The notes beneath the pieces were generated by a model that was not told the DNA's origin, did no database searches, and saw only the letters and a list, made by a program, of their open reading frames with translations. From Microcella indica (GTDB taxonomy: Bacteria > Actinomycetota > Actinomycetes > Actinomycetales > Microbacteriaceae): DNA of 64,000 bases. The translations under genes and the position numbers were made by a program. Positions 16,780 to 27,862 of the stretch are shown here, piece by piece (the stretch's first letter is position 1; every line of letters begins with the position of its first letter). The stretch spans positions 1,116,001 through 1,180,000 of the forward strand of contig NZ_CP058670.1 of assembly GCF_013414345.1 (NCBI RefSeq). Direction: 5' to 3'.

Positions 16780-18489
16780 ATGCCGATCGTAGTCGAGCGC
16801 CGGGGCGCGACAGTCGCGCTCGTCGACGTCGACGACTCGGGCGCGGCGCGCGACGATCGCGCGAGCACCCTCACGACCGAGGCCGAACTGCCCGCCCTCG
16901 TCGCCGAGCGAGAGGCAGAGCATCCGCGCTGGGTGTGGACCGACACGGCGCAGTGGTACCCGCCGCTGCTCGCCGCGGGCGTGCGCGTCGAGCGCTGCCA
17001 CGATCTGCGCCTCGTCGACCGCCTGCTCGCGGGCATCGAGGGTCGCGCTCCCCGCACCGACTGGGGCGCACCTGCCGCCACCCGGCAGCGGCACGGCGAC
17101 ACGCTCTTCGACCTCGACAGCGACCTAGACAGCGATCTCCCCAGCGGCCCCGGCAGCGCCCCCGCGCACTCCGTATGGGGGCAGGATGCTCCGCTCGCGC
17201 CGCCCGCCGTCGCCACCTATCGCGAGCACCTCGCCGTGATCGCCGCGCACCCCCGGTCCCGTGATCTCACGCTGCTCGCCGCGGCGGAGTCGGCCGGGGC
17301 CCTCGCGGCCGCGGAGATGACCCACGTGGGCCTGCCGTGGAGCGAGCGCGACCACGATGCTCTGCTCACCGCCGTTCTCGGGCCTCGCCCTCCGGTGGGT
17401 GGGCGCCCGGCGCGTCTCGACGAGCTGGCGGCCGAGGTGACCCGGCGACTCGGCGTCGGCCCCGTGGCGCTCGACTCGCCGACCGAGCTCATCCGGGCGC
17501 TGCGCCGCGCGGGCCTCGAGGTGGCGACGACGCAGCAGCGCGAGCTGCAGCGGCTGGCGCACCCGGCGATCGAGCCGCTCCTGCAGTACAAGAGCCTCGC
17601 GCGGCTGTGGACGGCGAACGGCTGGGCGTGGCTCGACGAGTGGGTGCACGACGGTCGCTTCCGCCCGGTCTTCCTGCCGGCCGGTGCGAGCAGTGGGCGC
17701 TGGGCTTCCGACGGGGGCGGCGCGCTGCAGCTGCCGCGGCAGGTGCGTCCGGCCGTGCGGGCCGACGAGGGGTGGATGCTCGTGGTCGCCGACGCGGCGC
17801 AGCTCGAGCCGCGCATCCTCGCCGCTCTCTCCGGTGACGAGGCGATGGCGCGCGCCGGCGCGGGTGTCGATCTGTATGCGGGCATGGTGGAGCGGGGCGT
17901 CGTCGATTCTCGCGAGCACGCGAAGCTGGGGATGCTCGGGGCCATGTACGGCGGAACGACCGGTGAGAGCGCCCGCGTGCTGCCGCGCCTCGCCCGCTCG
18001 TTCCCGGCCGCGATCGCGTTCGTCGAGGCGGCGGCCCGCACGGGGGAGCGCGGTGGCTCCGTGACGACGCATCTCGGCCGCACCTCTCCGCCGCCGAGCG
18101 CGGAGTGGCTCGACCGCCAGTCGCACGCGGCCGCGGAGGGAGCGTCGGAGGGCCTGCGGCGCGCGGCGCGCACCGATGCCCGGTCGTGGGGTCGCTTCAC
18201 GCGCAACTTCGTCGTGCAGGGCACGGCGGCCGAGTGGGCCCTCGCGTGGCTCGCGGGTGTGCGTCGCAGACTGTGGGCAGCGGAGGGCGGCCCCCTGGAG
18301 GGGCAGCCGCACCTCGCGTTCTTCCTCCACGACGAGCTCGTGGTGCACGCTCCTGCGCACCGCGTGAGCGACGTGGAGTCGGCGCTGCGTGAGGCGGCGG
18401 CGGAGGCGGGCCGCATCGTGTTCGGGGCCACGCCGGTGACGTTTCCGGTCACGGTCGCCGCTGTGCAGCGCTACAGCGAAGCGAAGTAG
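16780..18489 (+). CDS. Family A DNA polymerase-like protein (bifunctional 3'-5' exonuclease/polymerase type)
   Basis: The 569-residue protein has the polymerase core of family A. Motif A reads VVADAAQLEPRILAALSGD (around residue 335), motif B includes HAKLGMLGAMYGG (~385), and motif C is FFLHDELVVHAP (~515). There is no 5'-3' exonuclease domain. The N-terminal ~200 residues correspond to the reduced 3'-5' exonuclease-like region of these actinobacterial proteins. It is not the main PolA, which is ~900 residues. A repair role is likely; start ATG 16780 follows a CAGACT box at 6 nt. Confidence 0.88.
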   Translation: MPIVVERRGATVALVDVDDSGAARDDRASTLTTEAELPALVAEREAEHPRWVWTDTAQWYPPLLAAGVRVERCHDLRLVDRLLAGIEGRAPRTDWGAPAATRQRHGDTLFDLDSDLDSDLPSGPGSAPAHSVWGQDAPLAPPAVATYREHLAVIAAHPRSRDLTLLAAAESAGALAAAEMTHVGLPWSERDHDALLTAVLGPRPPVGGRPARLDELAAEVTRRLGVGPVALDSPTELIRALRRAGLEVATTQQRELQRLAHPAIEPLLQYKSLARLWTANGWAWLDEWVHDGRFRPVFLPAGASSGRWASDGGGALQLPRQVRPAVRADEGWMLVVADAAQLEPRILAALSGDEAMARAGAGVDLYAGMVERGVVDSREHAKLGMLGAMYGGTTGESARVLPRLARSFPAAIAFVEAAARTGERGGSVTTHLGRTSPPPSAEWLDRQSHAAAEGASEGLRRAARTDARSWGRFTRNFVVQGTAAEWALAWLAGVRRRLWAAEGGPLEGQPHLAFFLHDELVVHAPAHRVSDVESALREAAAEAGRIVFGATPVTFPVTVAAVQRYSEAK

Positions 18490-18501
18490 CGCGCGTGACG
18501 G

Positions 18502-19056
18502 TCAGGTCGGCGGATGCACGGTCTCCGCCGCACGGCGGCCACGGCGACGGCGATCCGTGCGCAGCGGCCACGGCTCGATGTCGGGCAGGGAGTCGAGCCA
18601 CGCGAGCGCGGCGGAGCGCAGCAGTCGTGCTGCGTGCTCGGCGGCGGCCTGGGCCTGACCTCCCGTGGGGTCGAGGGTCTCGCTCGAGGCGCCCGCGTAC
18701 GGCTCCCACAGGCGGCGGTAGTTGGCGACGAGGGTGTCGTGGTGGCTTCCCGGGAGGGAGAGCGCCAGGAGGATGCGCTCGACCATGTCGTGCCAGTCGG
18801 CGATGTCCGGCTCGGTGAGGTGCATGCGCGCCTCGATGATCCCGTCGTCGGTGAGCTCGTAGAGCGGGAGATGGTCGTCGGTGATGCCGGCGGAGGCGAT
18901 GAGCTCGTCGCGGCGCAGCCGGTCCAGGGTCGAGTAGACCTGCCCGACGTTGAGCGGGGTGTCGCGTCGCGTGCGCTCGACGACCTCGCCGTGCAGCTGA
19001 TACCCGTAGGCGGGCCCGAGGGTGAGGACGGCGAGGAGGGAGTGTCGCAGCGTCAT
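18502..19056 (-). CDS. PadR-family transcriptional regulator
   Basis: The 184-residue protein has the winged-helix PadR domain in the first ~75 residues (LLAVLTLGPAYGYQLHGEV, then VGQVYSTLDRLRRDELI) and a C-terminal helical domain, as in the longer PadR subfamily. PadR proteins usually repress their own gene and a neighbour. A perfect inverted repeat lies 40 bp upstream (19096-19113). The mRNA is probably leaderless: AGCCTA (19063-19068) on this strand is TAGGCT ending 6 nt before the ATG. It is divergent from the DUF3145 gene. Confidence 0.9.
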   Translation of the reverse strand: MTLRHSLLAVLTLGPAYGYQLHGEVVERTRRDTPLNVGQVYSTLDRLRRDELIASAGITDDHLPLYELTDDGIIEARMHLTEPDIADWHDMVERILLALSLPGSHHDTLVANYRRLWEPYAGASSETLDPTGGQAQAAAEHAARLLRSAALAWLDSLPDIEPWPLRTDRRRRGRRAAETVHPPT

Positions 19057-19095
19057 GGCTTCAGCCTAGGCGAGACGCCGGCCGGGCATCCCGAT

Positions 19096-19113
19096 AATCA
19101 CACTCTTGTGATT
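19096..19113. promoter_or_regulatory. Inverted-repeat operator candidate (PadR) over the DUF3145 promoter
   Basis: AATCACA-CTCT-TGTGATT is a perfect 7-bp inverted repeat with a 4-bp centre. It overlaps TTGTGA (19106-19111), which, with GATAAT (19130-19135) at 18-bp spacing, forms a good promoter for the DUF3145 gene. It also lies about 30 bp upstream of the padR -10 box. This is the position expected of a PadR autoregulatory operator. Confidence 0.55.
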
Positions 19114-19231
19114 TCTGGCGTGCTGGGTGGATAATGGGCCCTGACGGGCAACCGTTCCAACCGAATACGCTGCACGCTCACTCCGAGCCAGGTCGATGGG
19201 GAAGTCGCACCTGAACGAAACGGAGTGAACT

Positions 19232-19741
19232 GTGGCTACTGCATCGGCTCGCGGAGTGCTGTTCGTGCACTCCGCTCCCCGCGCGCTCTGCCCCCACATC
19301 GAGTGGGCTGCAGGTCGCGCCATCGACCGCGCCGTCAACTTCGACTGGATCGAGCAGCCTGTCCTCCCCGGAACCCAGCGCGCCGAGTTCGTCTGGGAGG
19401 GCGAGGCGGGCAGCGGTGCGAAGATCGCGAGCGCGTTGCGCGGCTGGGAGCACTTGCGCTTCGAGGTGACCGAGGATGCTGCGCTCGGCTCCGACGGAGG
19501 CCGCTGGATGCACACGCCCGACCTCGGCATCTTCTTCGCCCAGACGGATGCCGCGGGCAACACCGTCATCCCCGAAGATCGCGTGCGGTACGCGATGGAG
19601 GTCGCCGGCAGCAACGCCCTCGAGCTGCACCGCGAACTGCGTCTGGCCCTGGGTCAGGCGTGGGACGACGAGCTCGAGGCATTCCGCCACGCGGGTGACG
19701 AGGGCAGCCGCGTGGTCTGGCTGCGCCACCGCGCCGGCTGA
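19232..19741 (+). CDS. DUF3145 domain-containing protein
   Basis: This 169-residue protein is found almost only in actinobacteria and commonly beside fatty acid synthesis genes, as here. Features include GVLFVHSAPRALCPHIEWA at the start, the FDWIEQPVLPGT segment and GRWMHTPDLGIFF. The GTG start at 19232 follows a GGAG ribosome binding site (AACGGAGTGAACT). Its biochemical role is unknown. It is convergent with fabF, with repeat R4 in between. Confidence 0.9.
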   Translation: MATASARGVLFVHSAPRALCPHIEWAAGRAIDRAVNFDWIEQPVLPGTQRAEFVWEGEAGSGAKIASALRGWEHLRFEVTEDAALGSDGGRWMHTPDLGIFFAQTDAAGNTVIPEDRVRYAMEVAGSNALELHRELRLALGQAWDDELEAFRHAGDEGSRVVWLRHRAG

Positions 19742-19781
19742 CCGGCCCGCCGCGCTCCGCGCCCGCCCACCCGCGCGTCAT

Positions 19782-19878
19782 CTCCACAATTCAGGAGTTG
19801 CGCCGGTTTGACGCGTGCTCGGGGCACCTGATCGGCGTGTCGCACGTCCTTCCAGACGCGATCTCCTGAGTTGTGGAG
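19782..19878. repeat. Dispersed ~100-bp inverted-repeat element, copy R4
   Basis: The left arm CTCCACAATTCAGGAG is at 19782-19797, the right arm CTCCTGAGTTGTGGAG at 19863-19878, and the core CGGCGTGTCGC at 19833-19843, in the same orientation as R3. It lies between the convergent 3' ends of the DUF3145 gene and fabF, where it could also act as a bidirectional hairpin. Confidence 0.85.
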
Positions 19879-19952
19879 ATCGCCCACGCGGATGGAGGCG
19901 GCAGCACCGACCGGCGCTGGGCGCGACGCGCGAGCGTCAGTAAGTCAGACGC

Positions 19953-21185
19953 TCAGACGCTGCGGAACGCGACGACCGAGTTGTGGCCGCCGAAGCCGAA
20001 CGAGTTCGACAGGGCGAGCAACGGCCCGTCGCCGAGCGCGCGCGGCGACGTCACGACGTCGAGCGGAATCCGCTCGTCCTGGTTGTCGACGTTGATGGTC
20101 GGGGGAGCGGTGCGCTCGTGCAGCGCGAGGATCGTGAAGACCGCCTCGAGAGCGCCCGTGCCGCCGAGCAGGTGCCCGGTGGAGGCCTTCGTCGCCGACA
20201 CGGGGATCGACCCGACCCGGTCACCGAAGACGCGCGCGAGGGCCGCGTACTCGGCGACGTCGCCCACGGGCGTCGAGGTCGCGTGCGCGTTGATGTGCGA
20301 CACCTCCGACGGCGTGGCGCCGGCCTGCTCGAGAGCGGCGATGACGGCGCGCGCTGCCCCCGAACCCTCGGGGTCGGGCGCGGTGATGTGGAAGGAGTCG
20401 GAGGTCACGGAGCCGCCAGCGAGCTCGGCGTAGATGCGAGCGCCACGAGCGAGCGCGTGCTCCTTCGTCTCGAGCACGAGGGCCGCGGCGCCCTCGCCGA
20501 GCACGAAGCCGTCGCGGTCGACGTCGTACGGCCGCGAGGCGGCGGCGGGGTCGTCGTTGCGGCGGGAGAGCGCCTGCATGGCCGCGAACGCGGCGATGGG
20601 GAGGGGATGCACGACCGCTTCGGTACCGCCGGCGACTACGACATCGGCGAGACCGAGCTGGAGGTGCTCGTAGGCGTTCGCGATCGCCTCGGTGCCCGAG
20701 GCGCATGCGGAGACGACCGTGCGCGCGCCGGCACGAGCGCCGAGATCCATGCTGATCGCGGCGGCGGCGGCGTTGGGCATGAGCATGGGGATCGTCATGG
20801 GAAGGACCCGGCGCGGGCCCTTCTCCTTGAGCACGTCCCAGGCCTCGAGGAGCGTCCAGAGGCCGCCGATACCGGTCGCGTAGTCGACGAGGATGCGCTC
20901 GGGGTCGATGTCGGGGGTACCCGCGTCGGCCCAGGCTTCGCGCGCGGCGATGAGCGCGAATTGGGCCGAGGGGTCGAGTCTCTTGATCTCCTGGCGTTCG
21001 AGCACCTCGGAGGGGCGCACGGCGGCCTCGGCGGCGAAGGTGACGGGCAACTCGTGCTGGGCGACCCAGTCGTGCTCGAGGGCGCGCACGCCGGATTCGC
21101 CGCGCAGCAGGGCATCCCAGCTGTCGCGGGCGGTCCCGCCGAGCGGGGAGGTGGCACCGATTCCGGTGACGACGATGGTGGTCAT
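19953..21185 (-). CDS. fabF: Beta-ketoacyl-ACP synthase II
   Basis: The 410-residue condensing enzyme elongates fatty acids with malonyl-ACP in the type II system. The nucleophile cysteine is in VVSACASGTEAI (near residue 165). The two histidines are in INAHATSTPVGD (~305) and in ASTGHLLGGTGALEA (~340). The C-terminal SNSFGFGGHNSVV loop is typical. It is the last gene of the fabD-fabH-acpP-fabF operon, after a 98-bp spacer containing a strong hairpin. Confidence 0.96.
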   Translation of the reverse strand: MTTIVVTGIGATSPLGGTARDSWDALLRGESGVRALEHDWVAQHELPVTFAAEAAVRPSEVLERQEIKRLDPSAQFALIAAREAWADAGTPDIDPERILVDYATGIGGLWTLLEAWDVLKEKGPRRVLPMTIPMLMPNAAAAAISMDLGARAGARTVVSACASGTEAIANAYEHLQLGLADVVVAGGTEAVVHPLPIAAFAAMQALSRRNDDPAAASRPYDVDRDGFVLGEGAAALVLETKEHALARGARIYAELAGGSVTSDSFHITAPDPEGSGAARAVIAALEQAGATPSEVSHINAHATSTPVGDVAEYAALARVFGDRVGSIPVSATKASTGHLLGGTGALEAVFTILALHERTAPPTINVDNQDERIPLDVVTSPRALGDGPLLALSNSFGFGGHNSVVAFRSV

Positions 21186-21215
21186 AGCGTCAACTCTCTG
21201 CAGGTGTTTCGGGCG

Positions 21216-21270
21216 TGTGCGCCGATGCCGGGGCGGCGCCGGGGCGTCCTGGCCCCGGCATCGGCGCGCA
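21216..21270 (-). promoter_or_regulatory. Long hairpin between acpP and fabF
   Basis: GCGCCGATGCCGGGG (21219-21233) pairs perfectly with CCCCGGCATCGGCGC (21253-21267); three more outer pairs (one G-U) extend the stem to 18 bp around a 19-nt loop. No T-run follows it in the direction of transcription, so it is not a classical terminator. It may protect the 3' end of an abundant acpP transcript or attenuate fabF. Confidence 0.6.
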
Positions 21271-21283
21271 CTCGCGGGTCAGG

Positions 21284-21532
21284 TCAGCCCTGGGCGCCCA
21301 CGATGTAGGTGACGGCGTCACCGACGGTCTTGAGGTTCTTGACCTCTTCGTCGGGGATCTTGACGTCGAACTTCTCTTCCGCGTTCACGACGATCGTCAT
21401 CATCGAGATCGAGTCGATGTCGAGGTCGTCGGTGAACGACTTGTCGAGAGCGACCGAGTCGGTCGAGATTCCGGTCTCGTCATTGATGAGCTCGGCGAGG
21501 CCGGCGAGAACTTCTTCGGTGGACAGTGCCAT
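21284..21532 (-). CDS. acpP: Acyl carrier protein
   Basis: The 82-residue acidic carrier has the phosphopantetheine attachment serine in DDLDIDSISMM (around residue 41). The usual DSL is DSI in actinobacterial carriers. It is positioned between fabH and fabF. The ATG at 21532 starts the conserved MALSTEEVLAGL helix and is preceded by CTAGGAGA, giving a ribosome binding site; the in-frame upstream extension is not family-like. Confidence 0.95.
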   Translation of the reverse strand: MALSTEEVLAGLAELINDETGISTDSVALDKSFTDDLDIDSISMMTIVVNAEEKFDVKIPDEEVKNLKTVGDAVTYIVGAQG

Positions 21533-21614
21533 GGTGTTGTCTCCTAGGGGGTGTGTATGACCGCCTCCCATCCTAGGGCGGGGTGCGGTCGGGGTCGGGG
21601 GAGGCCGCGCGGGG

Positions 21615-22622
21615 CTAGGGCAAGCGCACCACTTGGGCGCCGAAGACGAGGCCGGCTCCGAAGCCGATCTGGAGGGCGAGGCCCCCGCTCAGTTCGGGAT
21701 GCTCGGCGAGCAGTCGATGCGTCGCGAGCGGTATCGACGCCGCCGAGGTGTTGCCGGTCGTGGCGATGTCTCGCCCGACGACGACGTGCTCGGGCAGAGC
21801 GAGCTGCTTGGCGAACTCATCGATGATGCGCATGTTGGCCTGGTGCGGAATGAAGGCGGCGAGGTCGTCGGCCGTCACTCCCGCGGCGTCGAGGGCCTGC
21901 TTCGCGACCTTGGCCATCTCCCACACTGCCCAGCGGAAGACCGTCTGGCCTTCCTGGCGCAGGGTGGGGTACTCGCCGTCGGGGTCGTCGAAGGCCTCTT
22001 TGAGGGGGCGGTCCATGCCGACGGCGTCCCACTTGGAGCCGTCGGAGCCCCAGACGGTCGCCCCGATGCCGGGCTCGTCGGCGGGACCGACGATCGCGGC
22101 CCCGGCGCCGTCCCCGAGCAGGAAGGAGATGGTGCGGTCGGTGGGCTTGGCGAAATCGCTGAGCTTCTCGGCGCCGACCACGAGCACGTAGCGGGCCGCG
22201 CCGGCGCGGATGAGGGCATCCGCTTGGGCGATGCCGTAGGCGTAGCCGGCGCACGCGGCGGAGACATCGTAGGCGGGCGCCGGGGTCGCCCCGATGCGCT
22301 CGGTGAGGAGCGAGGCCAGGGAGGGCGTCTGCACGGTGTTGCTGATGGTCGAGACGATGACCGCGCCGACGTCGCTCGGGCTGATGCCGGCTTTCTGGAT
22401 GGCCTCGCGCGAGGCGGCCTCGGCGAGATCGACCGCCTGCACGTTCGCACTCGCGCGGGTGCGGGTGATGACGCCCGTGCGCTGGCGGATCCACTCGTCG
22501 GAGGACTCGATCGGCCCGACGATGTCGTCGTTGGGCACGATGACGTCGCCGCGTGCCGCGCCGACAGCGTGGATGCGCGTGTACGGCACGCCCGTGGACT
22601 GGGTCAGACTCGCGGGGCTCAT
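21615..22622 (-). CDS. fabH: Beta-ketoacyl-ACP synthase III
   Basis: This 335-residue initiating condensing enzyme joins an acyl-CoA primer to malonyl-ACP. The active-site cysteine is in DVSAACAGYAYGI (near residue 125). The histidine and asparagine are in AAFIPHQANMRI (~265) and TTGNTSAASIP (~295). An early SSDEWIRQRTGVITR segment is also diagnostic. Its ATG overlaps the fabD stop (ATGA), showing translational coupling. Branched-chain primer preference would fit actinobacteria but cannot be read here. Confidence 0.96.
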   Translation of the reverse strand: MSPASLTQSTGVPYTRIHAVGAARGDVIVPNDDIVGPIESSDEWIRQRTGVITRTRASANVQAVDLAEAASREAIQKAGISPSDVGAVIVSTISNTVQTPSLASLLTERIGATPAPAYDVSAACAGYAYGIAQADALIRAGAARYVLVVGAEKLSDFAKPTDRTISFLLGDGAGAAIVGPADEPGIGATVWGSDGSKWDAVGMDRPLKEAFDDPDGEYPTLRQEGQTVFRWAVWEMAKVAKQALDAAGVTADDLAAFIPHQANMRIIDEFAKQLALPEHVVVGRDIATTGNTSAASIPLATHRLLAEHPELSGGLALQIGFGAGLVFGAQVVRLP

Positions 22623-23533
22623 GCGTTCTCCAGCATCTCGATCGCGGCGGGAAGGTCGTCGGGGGTCTTGATCGCGACGCTCGGCACGCCACGCAGCCCG
22701 CGCTTCGCGAGACCCGTGAGGGCTCCGCCGGGCAGCAGCTCGATGATGCCGGTGACGCCGTCGGCCGCCATCGACTCCATGCAGGAGTCCCACCGCACGG
22801 GTGAGGAGATCTGCCCGATGAGCAGGTCGAGGAAGGCCGCGCCGGTCTCGACGACGCTCCCGTTGCGGTTCGTGTAGAGGCGGATGCTGGGGTCGCCCAC
22901 CGCGATGCCGTCGGCTGCCGTGCGCACGCGCTCCACGGCGTCGCCCATGTAGCTCGTGTGGAAGGCGCCGGCGACCTGGAGCGGGATGACGCGGGTGCCG
23001 GGCACGGGGTCGGCGGCGAGAGCCTCGAGGTTCGCGAGCTCGCCCGCGACGACGGTCTGGCCGCCCCCGTTGACGTTGGCCGCCTCGAGGCCGAGTTCGG
23101 TGATGCGCGCTGCGAGGGCGTCGGCGTCGCCTCCGATGACGGCGCTCATGCCCGTGGGCACGAGAGCGGCCGCGTCGGCCATCGCGAGCCCGCGCTCGCG
23201 GACGAGGCGCAGAGCATCCTCCTCCGAGAGCACGCCCGCGAGGGCGGCGGCGGCGAACTCGCCGACCGAGTGACCCGCGACCGCGCCGACGCGGTGGCGG
23301 CGGCCGTCGAGCAGAGCAGAGGCGCTCAGCAGGCTCGCGGCGACGATGAGGGGCTGGGCGACGGCCGTGTCGCGGATGGTGTCGGCGTCGGACTCCGTAC
23401 CGTGCGCAGCGAGATCGAGGCCGGTCGCGGCGGAGTAGCGGTCGAGGGTCGCACGGTGAGCGGGGTCTTCGAGCCAGGGTGCGAGGAAGCCGGGGGACTG
23501 CGAGCCCTGGCCGGGGGCGACGACGACGATCAT
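22619..23533 (-). CDS. fabD: ACP S-malonyltransferase
   Basis: The enzyme transfers malonyl from CoA to acyl carrier protein. The nucleophilic serine is in VAGHSVGEFAAA (around residue 90), preceded by PGQGSQSPGF at the N-terminus, and the catalytic histidine is in AGAFHTSYM (~198). Two ATG codons compete: the upstream one (23542) directly abuts GGGAGG, while the one at 23533 has that ribosome binding site 9 nt upstream and starts the conserved MIVVVAPGQGSQ, so it is preferred (304 residues). Confidence 0.94.
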   Translation of the reverse strand: MIVVVAPGQGSQSPGFLAPWLEDPAHRATLDRYSAATGLDLAAHGTESDADTIRDTAVAQPLIVAASLLSASALLDGRRHRVGAVAGHSVGEFAAAALAGVLSEEDALRLVRERGLAMADAAALVPTGMSAVIGGDADALAARITELGLEAANVNGGGQTVVAGELANLEALAADPVPGTRVIPLQVAGAFHTSYMGDAVERVRTAADGIAVGDPSIRLYTNRNGSVVETGAAFLDLLIGQISSPVRWDSCMESMAADGVTGIIELLPGGALTGLAKRGLRGVPSVAIKTPDDLPAAIEMLENA

Positions 23534-23583
23534 GAGTTCCATCCTCCCAAAGGGGGTTGCGGTCGGGTGCTGGTGGAGGTCGT

Positions 23584-23608
23584 GAACAAAGTCGTCACGG
23601 TGTTGTCC
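23584..23608. promoter_or_regulatory. Inverted-repeat operator candidate upstream of fabD
   Basis: GAACAA (23584-23589) and TTGTCC (23603-23608) are half-sites of an imperfect inverted repeat, ACAA/TTGT being exact, 13 bp apart. It lies ~50 bp upstream of fabD and downstream of the fasR stop. A FasR-type activator is the obvious candidate ligand, but this is positional inference only. Confidence 0.35.
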
Positions 23609-23645
23609 GGTCTCTACAGTGGCACGCGGCGAGGGTCACGGCGAC

Positions 23646-24836
23646 TCAGCGCCGGGGCCCTCCGGGCTCCGCGATCGAGCCGACGATGAGGGCGCACTGC
23701 AGGATGAGCGCCTCCCGCGACCCCGTCGCATCCCATCCGATGACCTCGCTGATGCGCTTGAGGCGGTAGCGGACCGTGTTGGGATGCACGAACAGTTCGC
23801 GCGCCGTCGCCTCCAGACTGCGCCCGTTGTCGAGGTACGCCCAGAGGGTCGCGAGCAGTTCTACGTTATGGTTCTTGAGCGGCGTGTAGATGCGGTCGAT
23901 GAGGGTGCGGCGGGCGATCGGGTCGCCCGCGAGAGCACGTTCAGGCAGCAGATCGTCGGCGTGGGTGGGGCGCGGAGCGTTGCGCCACGAGCGCGCGACG
24001 GCGAATCCGGCGAGGGCGGCCTTGGCGCTCTTGCCGGCCTCGACGACGTCGGGGACCTCGGGGCCGAGCACGAGGTGACCCTCTCCGAAACTGGGCTCAA
24101 GCGCTTCGGCTATCTGGGCGAAGGTGTGACTCGGCGGGGCGCCGGTGCTCTCCTCGCCGCGCGGAGTAGCGCGACCGATGACGACGACGAGGCGATTGCC
24201 CTGCACTCCGATGAGCACGTCGGCGTCCACGTGGCGCGCCACGCGACGAACCTGGTCGACGTCGACGATGCGTGGTGTCGTGCCGACGAGCACGCACACC
24301 TCGCCGTGGCCGTTCCAGCCAAGGGCGGCGATGCGGCTGGGCAACTCGTTGTCGTACTCGCCGCTGAGGATCGAGTCGACGACGAGGGCCTCGAGCCGGG
24401 CATCCCAGAGTCCGCGCGCCTCCGCGGCGCGCGCGTAGACGTCCGCGGCGGCGAAGGCGATCTCGCGGCTGTAGAGCAGTATCGCCTCGCGCACGCTCTC
24501 ATCGCGGCCCTTGACGCGCTCCTCGACGACCTCGACCACGACGCGGATGAGCTGCAGGGTCTGCTGGAGGCTCACCGAGCGCAGCAGTTCGCGCGGCGCG
24601 GCATCGAAGACATCCGCGGCGATCCAGGGCTGCGAGCTCGGGTCGTCGTACCAGCTGATGAAGGAGGTGATGCCTGCTTGCGCGACGAGTCCGACGGCGG
24701 AGCGCCTGCTCGGCGGCATCGTGCCGTACCAGGGCAGTGTGTCGTCGAGTTGCTTGAGCGTCTCCGACGCGAGGTCGCCCGAGATGTTGCGCAACCAGGT
24801 GAGCGTCTGAGCCTTCGTCATCGAGGCCACGTGCAC
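23646..24836 (-). CDS. fasR: PucR/CdaR-family regulator of fatty acid synthesis (FasR-like)
   Basis: The 396-residue protein has a GGDEF-like middle region and a C-terminal helix-turn-helix of the PucR type (LEATARELFVHPNTVRYRLKRI, residues ~350-371). Its position directly upstream of fabD, after aceE, is that of FasR in Streptomyces and relatives, where it activates the fab operon. The name follows from position and architecture. The GTG at 24836 is preceded by GAGGA at 5-nt spacing; an ATG five codons later is an alternative. Confidence 0.87.
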   Translation of the reverse strand: MHVASMTKAQTLTWLRNISGDLASETLKQLDDTLPWYGTMPPSRRSAVGLVAQAGITSFISWYDDPSSQPWIAADVFDAAPRELLRSVSLQQTLQLIRVVVEVVEERVKGRDESVREAILLYSREIAFAAADVYARAAEARGLWDARLEALVVDSILSGEYDNELPSRIAALGWNGHGEVCVLVGTTPRIVDVDQVRRVARHVDADVLIGVQGNRLVVVIGRATPRGEESTGAPPSHTFAQIAEALEPSFGEGHLVLGPEVPDVVEAGKSAKAALAGFAVARSWRNAPRPTHADDLLPERALAGDPIARRTLIDRIYTPLKNHNVELLATLWAYLDNGRSLEATARELFVHPNTVRYRLKRISEVIGWDATGSREALILQCALIVGSIAEPGGPRR

Positions 24837-24894
24837 CCCTTTCCTCGAGTACCGGGCACGCGCCGGAGCGCGCGACCCGGTGCTGCCGCGTGCG

Positions 24895-27621
<2,727 letters not shown>

Positions 27622-27789
27622 CCTTGACCTCTTCCTGGTGGTAGACAGAGTGTGTCGTCGGTCGTCAGCACCGGGTTGCGGCGGGAGACCGTTTCGAGCG
27701 TGATCGAGTCTAGTCATGCCCACCTGCACCTCCCGTGACCGGTCGGCGTGAGGCGCGGCGGCCCTCGGAGCAGTAGCATTCTCGTCGTC

Positions 27790-27862
27790 GGGCTCTTAGC
27801 TCAGTTGGTAGAGCGCCTCGTTTACACCGAGGATGTCGGCGGTTCGAGTCCGTCAGGGCCCA
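27790..27862 (+). tRNA. tRNA-Val (TAC)
   Basis: The acceptor GGGCTCT (27790-27796) pairs with AGGGCCC (27855-27861). The anticodon loop TTTACAC gives TAC, and the T-loop is TTCGAGT. It marks the left border of the integrated element; the antisense strand of its 3' half encodes the end of the serine recombinase. Confidence 0.97.

Noticed and set aside
21216-21270. Intrinsic terminator after acpP
   Set aside because: The stem is strong but no T-run follows in the transcribed direction, and fabF lies directly downstream in the same operon.
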